Of a DNA stretch of 64,000 nucleotides, positions 1 through 9,065 are shown piece by piece (within the stretch, counting starts at the first letter, position 1; each line of letters opens with the position of its first letter). Source of the DNA: Streptomyces antibioticus (lineage in GTDB: Bacteria > Actinomycetota > Actinomycetes > Streptomycetales > Streptomycetaceae); contig NZ_KQ948422.1 of NCBI RefSeq assembly GCF_001514065.1, forward strand, positions 434,001 to 498,000. Direction: 5' to 3'. The position numbers and the translations under genes were made by a program. Below the pieces are notes generated by a model. That model was not told the DNA's origin. It searched no databases and was given only the letters and a program-made list of their open reading frames with translations.

Positions 1-516
1 CGAGTTGGCGGTTGAACAGGCGGCGGGCTGAGTGGTGCCGGGCGTCCCGAACACCTGGAACTCCCAGAGCGAGTATCCCCAGGGGGTGGCTCTGTGGATG
101 CCCTGCATACGGACGTAGCGGCCCTGGCCCGAGACCGTGAGGGTGTCGGTGCCGCCGTCCCCACCGGTGACGCTCCGAAGGTCGCTCCAGGAACCGCCGT
201 CCGGGGAGACCTGGATCTTGTAGTCCGCGGCGTAAGCGGCTTCCCAGTTCAGGACCACCTGGCTGATCGAGGCCGTGGCCCCCAGGTCGACCTGCAACCA
301 CTGGTCGTCGGTCGCGGCCGAGGACCAACGGGTGCCGGTGTCGCCGTCGACCGCGGCGGCGGCGGGGGTTGCCGCGTTCTCCGTAGAGGACGATGTGGCT
401 GTCCTGCCCTGGGACAGGTTGGCGTCGGCCGCGAGGGCCGGGGGTGGTGCGACGAGAGGAAGAGCGATCAGCGCCACCGTACTGGCGAGCGCGATACCGA
501 GCGATCTGAGGCCCAT
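1..516 (-). CDS. Secreted protein with F5/8 type C (discoidin-like) domain, 3' end outside window
   Basis: The reading frame is open from an ATG at 514-516 to the window edge (172 codons), so the C-terminus is missing. A Sec signal peptide occupies about residues 1-30, ending near ALAAD. An F5/8C/CBM32-like beta-sandwich follows from about residue 35 (NLSQGRTATSS, DGDTGTRWSS, WLQVDLGA, QVVLNWEAAYA, GRYVRMQG). Such domains bind galactose or other glycans, usually on secreted glycosidases. The catalytic part, if any, lies beyond the window. The GH26 gene is divergent, so both may serve plant polysaccharide use. Domain call firm, overall function unknown. Confidence 0.8.
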   Translation of the reverse strand, partial: MGLRSLGIALASTVALIALPLVAPPPALAADANLSQGRTATSSSTENAATPAAAAVDGDTGTRWSSAATDDQWLQVDLGATASISQVVLNWEAAYAADYKIQVSPDGGSWSDLRSVTGGDGGTDTLTVSGQGRYVRMQGIHRATPWGYSLWEFQVFGTPGTTQPAACSTANS

Positions 517-1350
517 GCCATGTTCCCCTGGGGGTGGATGAAGGATGGTCAGGAATGGCCGTGCTGCATGCGGGTGCGGGGTGCGGCGCGCAGGATGGAG
601 AGAGGTGCAGTCAAGTTGCGCCGCCACTTAGTTCACAGCTTGATTTAAATATTGACCTCAGGAGTTCGGCAAGCCCTGGGACATCAGAATCCGTGCAAGT
701 TGTGCACGGCCCCGGCATCTTGACCCGCCGTCAGCCTTCAGGGGGTGACGGCAACAAGGGCCGCACCTGCCGGCGCAGCGGCTCTCCGCATGAGGCGACT
801 TGGACAAGACAAGCCAGACTCTTTCTTTTTCGCTCAACCTCTAGTCGAATAGCACCACTTGAAGCACACGTGTGTCGTGCGTTGCGGATGTCCCTGACCA
901 GGACCCTCTCCACCTGCAGCCGACCGCGTCACGGGAAGGACCCCCACAAGTGACCTTCAGACCCTGGATGCTCAGGGCAGCGGTGGCCGGTGTCGCCGGC
1001 ACGATCCGATGGATCACACCGAGCACGACCAGGACTTGGCACCGACACCGAGGTCGAGATCGTCAAAGCGTCCGGAGACGGCTCCACGCTCCTGCCGCCC
1101 CCCTCTGTGAAGTACGCACTCCTACCGAGGAAGCCACGACCGGCCGCAACCTCGCGCAGAGCCGTGGCCGGCGCACTCCTCGCATCGTGGAAGACTGCTC
1201 GGCCTCCGAAGCGCGAAGGCTGTTCGAGGACCGACTGAGCAGGCCGCCGACGGGGGGCGGCCCACAACACCCCCTCAGGGCCGTGCACTCCGGCGCCCCC
1301 GAAAGCGACCTCCTCTTGGCGAGAGATCGCCACGTCCAACGGAGCAATAC
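517..1350. other. Divergent intergenic region between the F5/8C gene and the mannanase gene
   Basis: No convincing gene is visible; the open frames here have no recognisable domain and poor start contexts. It must hold two divergent promoters. An AT-rich island at about 640-665 contains the 8-bp palindrome ATTTAAAT, which stands out sharply from the GC-rich surroundings and could be a promoter or regulator site for the leftward gene. A second T-rich patch lies at about 822-845. Nothing else can be supported. Confidence 0.4.
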
Positions 1351-3366
1351 ATGCCCAGCTCTCCCCTGAACCGGCGCACGTTCATCCTCCTCGGCGCCAC
1401 GGTCGCCACGGCATCCGGCGCCCTGACCTCGGCGGCCGCCGCGGCGGCCTCCCCCACCGGGCTCACCGGCGCGCCGAAGCCGGTCCGGATCGTCGACGAC
1501 CAGGCGACCCCCACCACCCGCGCTCTGTTCGCATACCTGAAGCAACAACAGGGCAAAGGCATCCTGTTCGGTCACCAGCACGACCTCACCTATGGCTTCA
1601 CCTTCACCACCCCCGACGGCAAGGCGTCCGACACCAAGGCGGCGGTGGGCGACTACCCCGCGGTCTTCGGCTGGGACACCCTCATCCTCGACGGCGACGA
1701 ACGCCCCGGCGTCGAGGGCGGGACCGAAGCCGAGAACATCGCCGCACTCAGCCGGTGCATCCGGCAGGGAGACGCCCGCGGCGGGATCAACACCCTCAGC
1801 GCTCACCTGCCGAACTTCGTGACCGGCGGGAACTTCTACGACACCACGGGCCGAGTGGTCAGCCAGATCCTTCCCGGAGGCGCGAAGCATGCGGACTTCA
1901 ACGCCTTCCTCGACCGCATCGCGCAGGCGGTCAAGGGCGCCCGGCGGCCGGACGGCACCGCGATCCCGGTCGTCTTCCGCCCCTTCCACGAGAACAACGG
2001 AGCCTGGTTCTGGTGGGGTGCAGGGCACGCCACCTCTGCCGAGTTCATCGAGCTGTTCCGCTACACCGTCGAGTACCTGCGCGACACCAGGGGCGTCCAC
2101 AACCTGCTCTACGCCTACTCACCCAACTCGAGTTTCGCAGGCGACCCGACCGGCTACCTCAAGACCTACCCCGGCGACCGTTTCGTCGACATCCTCGGCT
2201 ACGACTCCTACGACGAGAACGCCGGACCGACCCCCTGGCTGGACGGTCTGGTGAAGGATCTGGCGATGGTGGTCCGGCTGGCGAACGAGCGAGGCAAGGT
2301 GCCGGCCTTCACCGAGTTCGGGGAGGGCGGCACCGAGGTCCGCAACCCGCAGTGGTTCACCCAGCTGTTGCAGGCCGTCAAGGCGGACCCGCTGGCCCGT
2401 CAGATGACGTACATGCTCACCTGGGCCAACTTCGGAGGCACCAAGCGTGCTTACGTCCCGTACCCGGGCCACGTCCTGCTGCCGGACTTCACCGCGTACC
2501 ACCAGGACCCCTACACCCTGTTCGCCGCCGATCTCCGGGGCGTGTACTCCGCTCGCACCACCGCCGTCAAAAGCGCCCCGTACCTGCACCTCGTGACCCC
2601 CACGGACCGACAGCGCGTAGCGAACTGCAAGACCACCGTCCGGGTGCGCATCACGCCCGCGAAGGCGAGCCGGGTCACCTACTCCGTGAACGGCGCACGC
2701 CCCAGACGGCTGCGCCTCGACGCCGACGGCTTCTACACGGGCGACTGGTCGATCGACCCGGCCACACGCAACAACCGCTCGGTGACCCTCACCGTGAGCG
2801 CGCGGGTGGACGGCGAGACGCTCACCGACTCGGCCGTGGTCCTCCTCTCCGAGGTCCCACCACTCCCTGCCGGCTGGGTCGACGACTTCGAGGGATACGC
2901 CGGAGACGATGTCGCCCTGAGCGAGGCGTACACCCATGTCAACTCCCACACCCTCACCCTGTCGGCCGACCACAAGTCCTCAGGCTCCTACGGACTGGCC
3001 TACGCGTACGACTTCACCAGCGCCGAGTACACCGGCACGGGCAAGCCGATCGACGCGGACTGGTCCGCCTTCACGTCCCTTGTGCTGTGGCTGCAGGGCG
3101 ACGGTTCCGCGAACGGCGGGGCGCTCCAGATCGTCGCCGGCGGAGTCGATTTCTGGTACCAGGTTCCGCTCTCCGACACGAGCGGGCAGGAGGTCAGGGC
3201 ACCCTTCAGCGAGTTCACGCCCGCTCCCTGGGACACCGAACACGCCGGAGCCGTGCTCGACGCGGCTCACCTCGCCGAGGTGACGGCGTTCAATCTGTAC
3301 CTCGTCCATGGAGACGGCGCGGCGGCCAAGGGCATCGTGTACGTGGACAACATCAGAGCCGAATGA
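1351..3366 (+). CDS. GH26 beta-mannanase (mannan endo-1,4-beta-mannosidase), Tat-secreted, with C-terminal carbohydrate-binding module
   Basis: A 671-residue secreted endo-mannanase cleaving beta-1,4-mannan/glucomannan outside the cell. The N-terminus carries a twin-arginine motif (NRRTFILL) and an Ala-rich signal region to about residue 33. The GH26 barrel spans about 45-400: GILFGHQHD, FRPFHENNGAWFWW with probable acid/base Glu214, and AFTEFGEGG with probable nucleophile Glu322. An Ig-like linker domain follows (about 410-505). A beta-sandwich at about 510-671 (DDFEGY..., VYVDNIRAE at the end) resembles CBM11/CIA30-type modules. It is monocistronic and divergent from the F5/8C gene. Family assignment is firm from motifs; substrate preference is inferred. 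Confidence 0.93.
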   Translation: MPSSPLNRRTFILLGATVATASGALTSAAAAAASPTGLTGAPKPVRIVDDQATPTTRALFAYLKQQQGKGILFGHQHDLTYGFTFTTPDGKASDTKAAVGDYPAVFGWDTLILDGDERPGVEGGTEAENIAALSRCIRQGDARGGINTLSAHLPNFVTGGNFYDTTGRVVSQILPGGAKHADFNAFLDRIAQAVKGARRPDGTAIPVVFRPFHENNGAWFWWGAGHATSAEFIELFRYTVEYLRDTRGVHNLLYAYSPNSSFAGDPTGYLKTYPGDRFVDILGYDSYDENAGPTPWLDGLVKDLAMVVRLANERGKVPAFTEFGEGGTEVRNPQWFTQLLQAVKADPLARQMTYMLTWANFGGTKRAYVPYPGHVLLPDFTAYHQDPYTLFAADLRGVYSARTTAVKSAPYLHLVTPTDRQRVANCKTTVRVRITPAKASRVTYSVNGARPRRLRLDADGFYTGDWSIDPATRNNRSVTLTVSARVDGETLTDSAVVLLSEVPPLPAGWVDDFEGYAGDDVALSEAYTHVNSHTLTLSADHKSSGSYGLAYAYDFTSAEYTGTGKPIDADWSAFTSLVLWLQGDGSANGGALQIVAGGVDFWYQVPLSDTSGQEVRAPFSEFTPAPWDTEHAGAVLDAAHLAEVTAFNLYLVHGDGAAAKGIVYVDNIRAE

Positions 3367-3553
3367 CACACCGGCACGCGGCAACCCCGTGCCGAACGGC
3401 ACACCAGGCGCGGGGTTACCGCCGCCGCCCGAGTCCCCTTCCGCCGAGACCACGTTCCCGTGCGCGGACCGCCCCGGATGTCCCGCGCCTCCACGAACTC
3501 CGGCGGTATCAGTCACACCGCCTCGCCGAGGCCCGGGCGACGGCTGCCGCCGA

Positions 3554-4075
3554 TCACTGCGCGGCGGGGTTGCTGTAGTCGTCGAGAAGCGGACTGTGGC
3601 GTTCGGTGAGTGGGCCGACGCCAAGGTCTTCACGCATGAGCTTGCGCATCTTGGCGGCCGCTTTTCCGCGGTCCTCCCAGCGGGCGCGATCTTCTGGACT
3701 GCCGACGGCAGTGCCGTCGATGTAGGCGTCGCAGATGCGTCGCAGGCAGTGGAACACGCTATTGGAGGCCTTGACGACGGGTTGGGGCGCGACGAGCCAC
3801 ATCCGTTCTGATGCGACACCTATCCCCGAGTCCCGAAATGCTTCGCGCAGCGCAAGCGCCCGCTCGTCGTCGGAGGGGTGCTCTCGCTTGGCCAAGGCTC
3901 GCAGGGTCTCACCGAGGACCTTCACGGTGGTGGTGTACTGCGTGTAGATGTCGAGCCGCAGTCGCAGGGCTTCTTTGACATCCTCGTGCTTCCACCGGTT
4001 CCGATCGGCGATGAGAGTGGCGACGATGCCGATCGCGGCCCCGGTCAGGGTGGAGAGCAGTGGCAACCAATCCAT
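3554..4075 (-). CDS. Membrane-anchored coiled-coil-like hypothetical protein (paralogue 1)
   Basis: A 173-residue protein with an N-terminal hydrophobic segment (about residues 5-22, GAAIGIVATLIADR) followed by a charged, largely helical body. The same layout (W..L...TGA.IG..AT.IADR..W..E) occurs in the next gene at 4331-4825, so the two are tandem paralogues. No catalytic motif is visible. Similar short TM-plus-helix proteins are common as uncharacterised proteins in Streptomyces. The body probably faces the cytoplasm. Function unknown. Confidence 0.75.
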   Translation of the reverse strand: MDWLPLLSTLTGAAIGIVATLIADRNRWKHEDVKEALRLRLDIYTQYTTTVKVLGETLRALAKREHPSDDERALALREAFRDSGIGVASERMWLVAPQPVVKASNSVFHCLRRICDAYIDGTAVGSPEDRARWEDRGKAAAKMRKLMREDLGVGPLTERHSPLLDDYSNPAAQ

Positions 4076-4330
4076 GCGTGCCAGATTGGATCATCCCGTG
4101 ACGGCAGCGCCAGATGGCTGACCCCGTAACCAGAAAGCGTGCGGGGTCGGAGGTGACAGCGGCCGCACTGTCATCGTCCTGTGCAGGGTCACCCAGTCAC
4201 TGGATCGTCCGCGCGGTCCCCCTGCGGTGACTGGAGCCGTTGATGGCGAGGGCCGTGCCGCTGTTCTTGTTCACGATCTTGTGGAGCTGACCGCGGTCAG
4301 AGTTCTCCACCGGCCAGTGTGCCGCTCTTC

Positions 4331-4825
4331 CTATGCCTGATCGCCCGGCATGGGCAAGGCTGAAGGATCGAGATCCCGGCGCATGCCGGCACGCATGGCG
4401 TCAAAGGAGTCGAACCACGGCCGGCAATCACTCTTCAGCTCCGGCCAAGTGTCGTACCTCCGGCCGGAGATGAGCTGCTGAACGAGGTCGCGCATGCCCT
4501 TCATCGTCTGATCCGAGAGGACAACGATCTCGGGTGGAGCCGTGATCGCCATCTGATAGCGCAGCTCGTACACCCCACCGTTGCGGAAAGCGACTTCCGC
4601 CTGACGTGCCCGTTCCGGCCATGGCTCCGTGCTGTCGACCACGGCGGCGCGGATGTCGTTCCAGGTCTTGGCCACGGCCGCTAGGTAGGCGGCATAGAGT
4701 TCGCGTTTGACATCAGTACGACGTTCGCTCTGCTCGCGGCGCCACTTTGCCCGGTCGGCTATCGACGTGGCGCCCACTCCGATGACTGCGCCGGTCACTG
4801 TGCCGAGAAGAGTCCCCCATTCCAT
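4331..4825 (-). CDS. Membrane-anchored coiled-coil-like hypothetical protein (paralogue 2)
   Basis: A 164-residue paralogue of 3554-4075: hydrophobic N-terminus (LLGTVTGAVIGVGATSIADR, about residues 5-24), then a charged helical region (WRREQSERRTDVKRELYAAY). The two copies share the N-terminal membrane part best and diverge strongly in the C-terminal half, as expected for an old duplication with different partners. A 255-bp gap separates the genes, so they may be transcribed separately. No enzyme motif is seen. Function unknown. Confidence 0.75.
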   Translation of the reverse strand: MEWGTLLGTVTGAVIGVGATSIADRAKWRREQSERRTDVKRELYAAYLAAVAKTWNDIRAAVVDSTEPWPERARQAEVAFRNGGVYELRYQMAITAPPEIVVLSDQTMKGMRDLVQQLISGRRYDTWPELKSDCRPWFDSFDAMRAGMRRDLDPSALPMPGDQA

Positions 4826-4954
4826 CGCCCCAACATAGGCCCTACTTCACGTGATCATCTGATCAGTGGTCGGTGCGCTGGATGCCCGACGGAGGGGGGA
4901 TTCGCATGATTCCCACACGAACAGCTCCCGCATGAGCGCCCCGAACTGCTCCCC

Positions 4955-6418
4955 TCACGGCGCGATGCCGACCCCGTCGATCCGGCTCCAGTCCTTTTCC
5001 TGCTGAGCCGTCATGGCCGGCCACGACACCCCTCCTGGCCGGGGCTCGACGTGAGAGGCGTACGGCAGAGGACGGAAGCCAGGGTCGTAGAAGCAGCCTG
5101 TCCCGTAGGTGTGGTCGTAGGCAGCACAGGAGGATGCGACGGACTGCGGGGTGGGCTTCTTTCCCGTACGTACCCAAGTGGACAGCGCGGCGATGGAGTT
5201 GGCGTACTCGGCGTTGCTCAATTCGCTGTGCTCGTGTTCCGTCGTGAAGGTCTGTACAAGGTTCTTCTCCCGGTGCGCGCCTTCGAGGCTGGCGCGGTAG
5301 GCGGCCTCGTGTTCGACGAACGCCGTGGGGTCGTCAATGGCATGCAGGGTGAGTACGGGGATCGAGACCCGGCCGGTGAGATCGCTGTCGTAGGACAGGT
5401 CTCGCCGGGCATCGGGATCGGCGGCGAAGCGCTCGACACCTTCGTTGAGCGCCTTGTCGTCGTGTGAACCGGAGTACCGCACCCCCGTGTTGCTGAAGGG
5501 GTTTCGATCGCCGAGCCGGTTGTGCACGATGTCGCGGAACGTGAACACGGAGAAGCGCAGGTGTGATTCGAGGGTGCGCTCCGGAATACGTGTGACTGCG
5601 AGGATGTCGTCAAGGTTGCGCTGTTGCAGCGCGGTCCGGTCCTGCGGTGCCGACGCGTATCCCGTGCACTCCTGAAGACGGGCCCGTAGTCCCGTCGTCG
5701 TCAGGGTCGATGCGGGTCGCAGTCCCTGCCACAGCGGGTACTGGGGCTCGGTGGGGCGGGGAAGGTTCTGGCAGTAGTACTGATAGACCACGCGAAGGTC
5801 GACCCGGTAGTCGTAGCCACGCGAGCCGCCACCCAGCACGCCGTTCGTGAGCAGAGCACCGTCATAGGCGCGGTGCTTGCCGTACGTCTCCACGACCTTG
5901 GCGGCGACGTTCCCGCCCCAGGACTGGCCGTGTACGTAGGTTCGCTCGGGGACACCGAACTCCTTCAAGAAGATTCGGCGCACATTCTCCGTGTCGGCGG
6001 CGGCCATACGGGTCCCGTATCCTCCGCGCCGATAGGACGAGCCCGCCCAGGCATAGCCCTGATCCACCATCACCGACCAACGTTCCAGGTCACCGACGCT
6101 CCGCTCGGGATCGGACGCGTCACCCAAGTCCGGGCCGCCGTGTGCGTGCACGACGAGCGAGCCGTTCCACCGCTTGGGAACAGCGATCGCGTAGAAGGCT
6201 CCGTTGGAGTCCTGACCGGTGTAGCAGGTGGCCTTGTCCGCCAGGTTCGCAGGGCAGGAGACGACTGCCGCGGGCGTCTCGGCGGCCGCCTGGGCCGGGT
6301 TGATGCCACTGAGTGACCCGGCAACGAGGCCTGTGACACCGGCAGTCAGCGTCACGAGACGTCGTGCGCCGGTCCGGAGACGACGAGAAGGAAGTGTGGT
6401 GCGGCCTGAGCGATTCAC
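4955..6418 (-). CDS. Secreted alpha/beta hydrolase (serine esterase/peptidase-like)
   Basis: I start this at GTG 6416-6418, which has an AGGAG seven bases upstream; an open frame extends further but its sequence is not protein-like. The 487-residue product has an Arg-rich N-terminus and hydrophobic signal segment ending near AQAAAE (about residue 45). The alpha/beta hydrolase fold shows VVHAHGGPD (oxyanion region), HGQSWGGN (nucleophile Ser elbow), LTLHAIDDP (acid) and a late TTEHEHSE (His). It probably acts outside the cell on an ester or peptide; the substrate is not evident. It looks monocistronic. Confidence 0.8.
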   Translation of the reverse strand: MNRSGRTTLPSRRLRTGARRLVTLTAGVTGLVAGSLSGINPAQAAAETPAAVVSCPANLADKATCYTGQDSNGAFYAIAVPKRWNGSLVVHAHGGPDLGDASDPERSVGDLERWSVMVDQGYAWAGSSYRRGGYGTRMAAADTENVRRIFLKEFGVPERTYVHGQSWGGNVAAKVVETYGKHRAYDGALLTNGVLGGGSRGYDYRVDLRVVYQYYCQNLPRPTEPQYPLWQGLRPASTLTTTGLRARLQECTGYASAPQDRTALQQRNLDDILAVTRIPERTLESHLRFSVFTFRDIVHNRLGDRNPFSNTGVRYSGSHDDKALNEGVERFAADPDARRDLSYDSDLTGRVSIPVLTLHAIDDPTAFVEHEAAYRASLEGAHREKNLVQTFTTEHEHSELSNAEYANSIAALSTWVRTGKKPTPQSVASSCAAYDHTYGTGCFYDPGFRPLPYASHVEPRPGGVSWPAMTAQQEKDWSRIDGVGIAP

Positions 6419-6680
6419 AGCGATGCTCCTGAACTCCAGGGGCGCGGTTGGCGCCGAGCGCTGCGATGTTAGGAACGCATGCGCGGGTGCACCATGTGTC
6501 GCGTGATTCTGTTCATAACGTGCGCACAGGTCATGCGTACCTCGATGTTGCGCAAGCCAGCCGGTCGATCCCCCGCCCACCTGTAGTACCGACACGATGC
6601 GCATGCCTCGTACGTGCGTGGACGGAGCAGCAGGTGGGCACGGTGAGGCGCGCTGGGCCGTGGGCCAGTGCGCCGGCTGA

Positions 6681-7715
6681 TCACTGGGTCCCGGGCTTGT
6701 CCTGGGCAGTGTCGCGAGCGCGCTTGCCCCGCTGCCAAGCGCCGCGCTCGCGGTGCGCACCGTCGGCTCCGCCGTAGCGCTCGACGAGCGCGTCGCCGAT
6801 CGCGGCCAGGTGGTGGCGCACGCCCGGAGGGTCGGTCACCTCGAGCCATTCGACCAGGCCGGCGAGTTCGCCGGCGAGCGTGTACTCGTCGCGGCCGCGG
6901 ATCACGACCGCGACGCGGCCGTCGTTCGTGGTGCCGCCCACGTCGAGTCGATCGCCGAGTCCGATCCGGAGGATGCCGAGGCCGTGGGGTGTGCAGAGGG
7001 CCTGGATCTCCAGGGGCGTTCGTCTGCGGTCGACTTCGTCGGCGATCTCGCGCCAGCTTGCGGCGAGGTCGAAGTCCTCGGGCCGGTTCACCGGATCGTC
7101 CGTCGGGTCGGCGGAGGACACGCGGTCGATGCGGAAGGTCCGCCGACCCGCCTCGGTATGGGTGACGAGGTACCAGGCCAGGTCCTTGGCGACGATGCCC
7201 AGCGGGTGGACGGTTCTCGTCGTTTCGGCGCCTTTGCCGTCCACGTAGCCGAGGCGCACCTGGAGGCCGCGGATCACCGCGTCCTGGAGTGCTTCGAGGA
7301 AGGGGGGCGGTCGGTGCTCGACCCGGCTCGCCCCCCATTGTCGCGGGTCCGTCACCCATGACGACGCCGCGGCCTCGGCCTGCGCCCTGAACGGCTCGGG
7401 CAGGGCCTGGACGAGCTTGCGCAGGGCCGTTTTCACCGCCGGTGTCGCGGCCGAGGCGGGGCCGGCGACCAGGAACAGGGCGCGGGCCTCACTCGCGGTC
7501 AGTCCCGACAGGTCGGTGCGGGCGCCGCCCACAAGACGCCAGCCGCCCCCGCGGCCCTGCGTCGCGTACACGGGCACCCCGGCCATGGCCAGGGCGTCGA
7601 GGTCGCGGCGGGCGGTGCGTTCGGAGACCTCCAGTTCCCGGGCGACCTCCGCCGCCGTCACCTGCTCGCGCCGCTGGAGCAACAGGAGGACGGCCACCAG
7701 CCGGTCGGTTCGCAT
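6681..7715 (-). CDS. WYL-domain transcriptional regulator (YafY/DeoR-type HTH)
   Basis: A 344-residue regulator. The N-terminal winged HTH (about residues 1-60: RTDRLVAVLLLLQRREQVTA, VSERTARRDLDALAMAGVPV) is followed by a WYL sensor domain (about 135-320), whose signature is seen as KDLAWYLVTHTEAGRRTFRIDRV. WYL proteins sense small ligands or nucleic-acid-related signals and bind DNA as dimers. It is divergent from the epoxide-hydrolase-like gene, and a perfect palindrome sits between the two starts at 7734-7760, so it probably controls itself and that neighbour. Family firm; effector unknown. Confidence 0.9.
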   Translation of the reverse strand: MRTDRLVAVLLLLQRREQVTAAEVARELEVSERTARRDLDALAMAGVPVYATQGRGGGWRLVGGARTDLSGLTASEARALFLVAGPASAATPAVKTALRKLVQALPEPFRAQAEAAASSWVTDPRQWGASRVEHRPPPFLEALQDAVIRGLQVRLGYVDGKGAETTRTVHPLGIVAKDLAWYLVTHTEAGRRTFRIDRVSSADPTDDPVNRPEDFDLAASWREIADEVDRRRTPLEIQALCTPHGLGILRIGLGDRLDVGGTTNDGRVAVVIRGRDEYTLAGELAGLVEWLEVTDPPGVRHHLAAIGDALVERYGGADGAHRERGAWQRGKRARDTAQDKPGTQ

Positions 7716-7733
7716 GGCGACAAACTCTCACAG

Positions 7734-7760
7734 GAAACCGGTCATGAGATGACCGGTTTC
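7734..7760. promoter_or_regulatory. Perfect 27-bp palindrome, probable operator of the WYL regulator
   Basis: The left arm GAAACCGGTCAT and right arm ATGACCGGTTTC are exact reverse complements (12 bp each) separated by GAG. It lies between the divergent starts of the WYL regulator (7715) and the hydrolase (7779), where a shared operator would be expected. It is close to both starts, so bound regulator would block both promoters. Confidence 0.7.
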
Positions 7761-7778
7761 GGGCGCCAGGATGGCGGC

Positions 7779-8735
7779 ATGATCTCAACCGATTTCCCCG
7801 AGCCCACCCTCGTTCCCGTCAACGGCGTGGAACTCGAAGTCTTCGAAGCGGGCCGGGAGAACGCGGGAAGGCCCATCGTGCTCTGCCACGGATGGCCCGA
7901 GCACGCCTTCTCCTGGCGCCACCAGATTCCCGCCCTCGCTGCGGCCGGCTACCACGTCATCGTCCCGAACCAGCGGGGGTACGGGAACTCCTCCCGCCCT
8001 GCCGAAGTGACGGACTACGACATCGCACACCTGTCGGGCGACCTCGTCGCACTCCTGGACCACTATGGGTACCAGGACGCCACCTTCGTCGGCCATGACT
8101 GGGGCGCGTTCGTCGTCTGGGGACTGACCCTGCTGCACCCCGGCCGCGTCAACAAGGTGATCAACCTGAGCCTGCCCTACCAGGAGCGCGGACCAAAGCC
8201 GTGGATCGAGTCCATGGAAGAGGTACTCGGCGGCGACTTCTACTTCGTCCACTTCAACCGGCAACCGGGCGTCGCCGACGCCGTCTTCGACGACAACACC
8301 TTCCCGTTCCTGCGCAACCTGTACCGGAAGAACGTACCCACCGCGGAGCCGCAGCCCGGCATGGCGCTGATCAATCTCGCCCAAGCGGACACACCCCTCG
8401 GTGAGCCCGTCATGAGCGACAGCGAACTGGCCGTCCTCGTCTCCGCCTTCCAGACATCCGGCTTCACCGGCGGCATCAACTGGTACCGCAACCTCGACCG
8501 CAACTGGCACCTGCTGGCGGACGCGGACCCGGTCATCCACCAGCCCACCCTCATGATCTACGGCGACCAGGACCTGGTCGCGAGGTCCGAGAACCTGAGC
8601 GAGTTCGTCCCCGACGTGGAAGTGGTCAGCCTGGACTGCGGCCACTGGATCCAGCAGGAGAAGCCCGAAGAAACGAACCGAGCGATCACGAAATGGCTGG
8701 AACAGCACGACCAGCCGCGCAGGCGGGCCGGCTGA
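7779..8735 (+). CDS. Alpha/beta hydrolase, epoxide hydrolase type
   Basis: A 318-residue cytoplasmic hydrolase. HGWPEHAFSW gives the HGxP oxyanion motif of epoxide hydrolases and haloalkane dehalogenases. GHDWGA places an Asp nucleophile at about residue 107 instead of Ser, and DCGHWIQQEKP supplies the catalytic His. The cap domain carries Tyr-rich segments. I chose ATG 7779 (AGGATGG upstream) because the upstream in-frame ATG at 7749 lies inside the palindrome. It is divergent from, and probably controlled by, the WYL regulator. Expected reaction: hydrolysis of an epoxide to a diol. A dehalogenase is less likely. The substrate is unknown. Confidence 0.85.
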   Translation: MISTDFPEPTLVPVNGVELEVFEAGRENAGRPIVLCHGWPEHAFSWRHQIPALAAAGYHVIVPNQRGYGNSSRPAEVTDYDIAHLSGDLVALLDHYGYQDATFVGHDWGAFVVWGLTLLHPGRVNKVINLSLPYQERGPKPWIESMEEVLGGDFYFVHFNRQPGVADAVFDDNTFPFLRNLYRKNVPTAEPQPGMALINLAQADTPLGEPVMSDSELAVLVSAFQTSGFTGGINWYRNLDRNWHLLADADPVIHQPTLMIYGDQDLVARSENLSEFVPDVEVVSLDCGHWIQQEKPEETNRAITKWLEQHDQPRRRAG

Positions 8736-8769
8736 GACAGGGGCGGCAACTGGCGCCGGGGACCGCTCG

Positions 8770-8926
8770 ATGGAGGCACTGCCCACGGTGCGGGCCCCGG
8801 TCGAGCACGGCTTCGCCCCTCTCGACAACCGGGCGTGTCCCCGGCAGGGTCCGCACGGCTCCCAGGTGGGCGGCTGTGCTCGTGCGGGCCCTGCTGGTGC
8901 CGACGAACCGGGAAGTCACCCGCTGA
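8770..8926 (+). pseudogene. Remnant of an IS5-like DDE transposase C-terminus
   Basis: Two frames together spell the usual end of IS5-type transposases. The first reads TVRAPVEHGFAPLDN; after a shift near 8825 a second reads GRVRTAPRWAAVLVRALLV and ends NREVTR-stop. No start, DDE catalytic core or terminal repeats remain. It is a non-functional IS scar downstream of the hydrolase gene. The rest of the gap 8736-9065 shows only a GC-rich inverted repeat near 9026-9041 that could end one of the neighbouring transcripts. Confidence 0.65.
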
Positions 8927-9065
8927 CGGACGACCTTGCCCGTGGACTACGGCTCCGAACCCTGCCCGAGCTCCCGACGCCTACGCACACACGACCATCT
9001 GACGTGTGGTTTTCCTTACGCACGGGCTCAGCGGGGCCCCGCTCACGCGAGGCCCCGTCACGGGA

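Noticed and set aside
1063-2100. Leftward frame opposite the start of the mannanase
   Set aside because: Antisense to a gene with clear GH26 catalytic motifs.
6419-6760. N-terminal extension of the secreted hydrolase to an ATG at 6760
   Set aside because: The extra 114 codons are Pro/Arg/Ala-rich without protein character, overlap the upstream gene's end, and GTG 6418 has a good ribosome site directly before a signal peptide.
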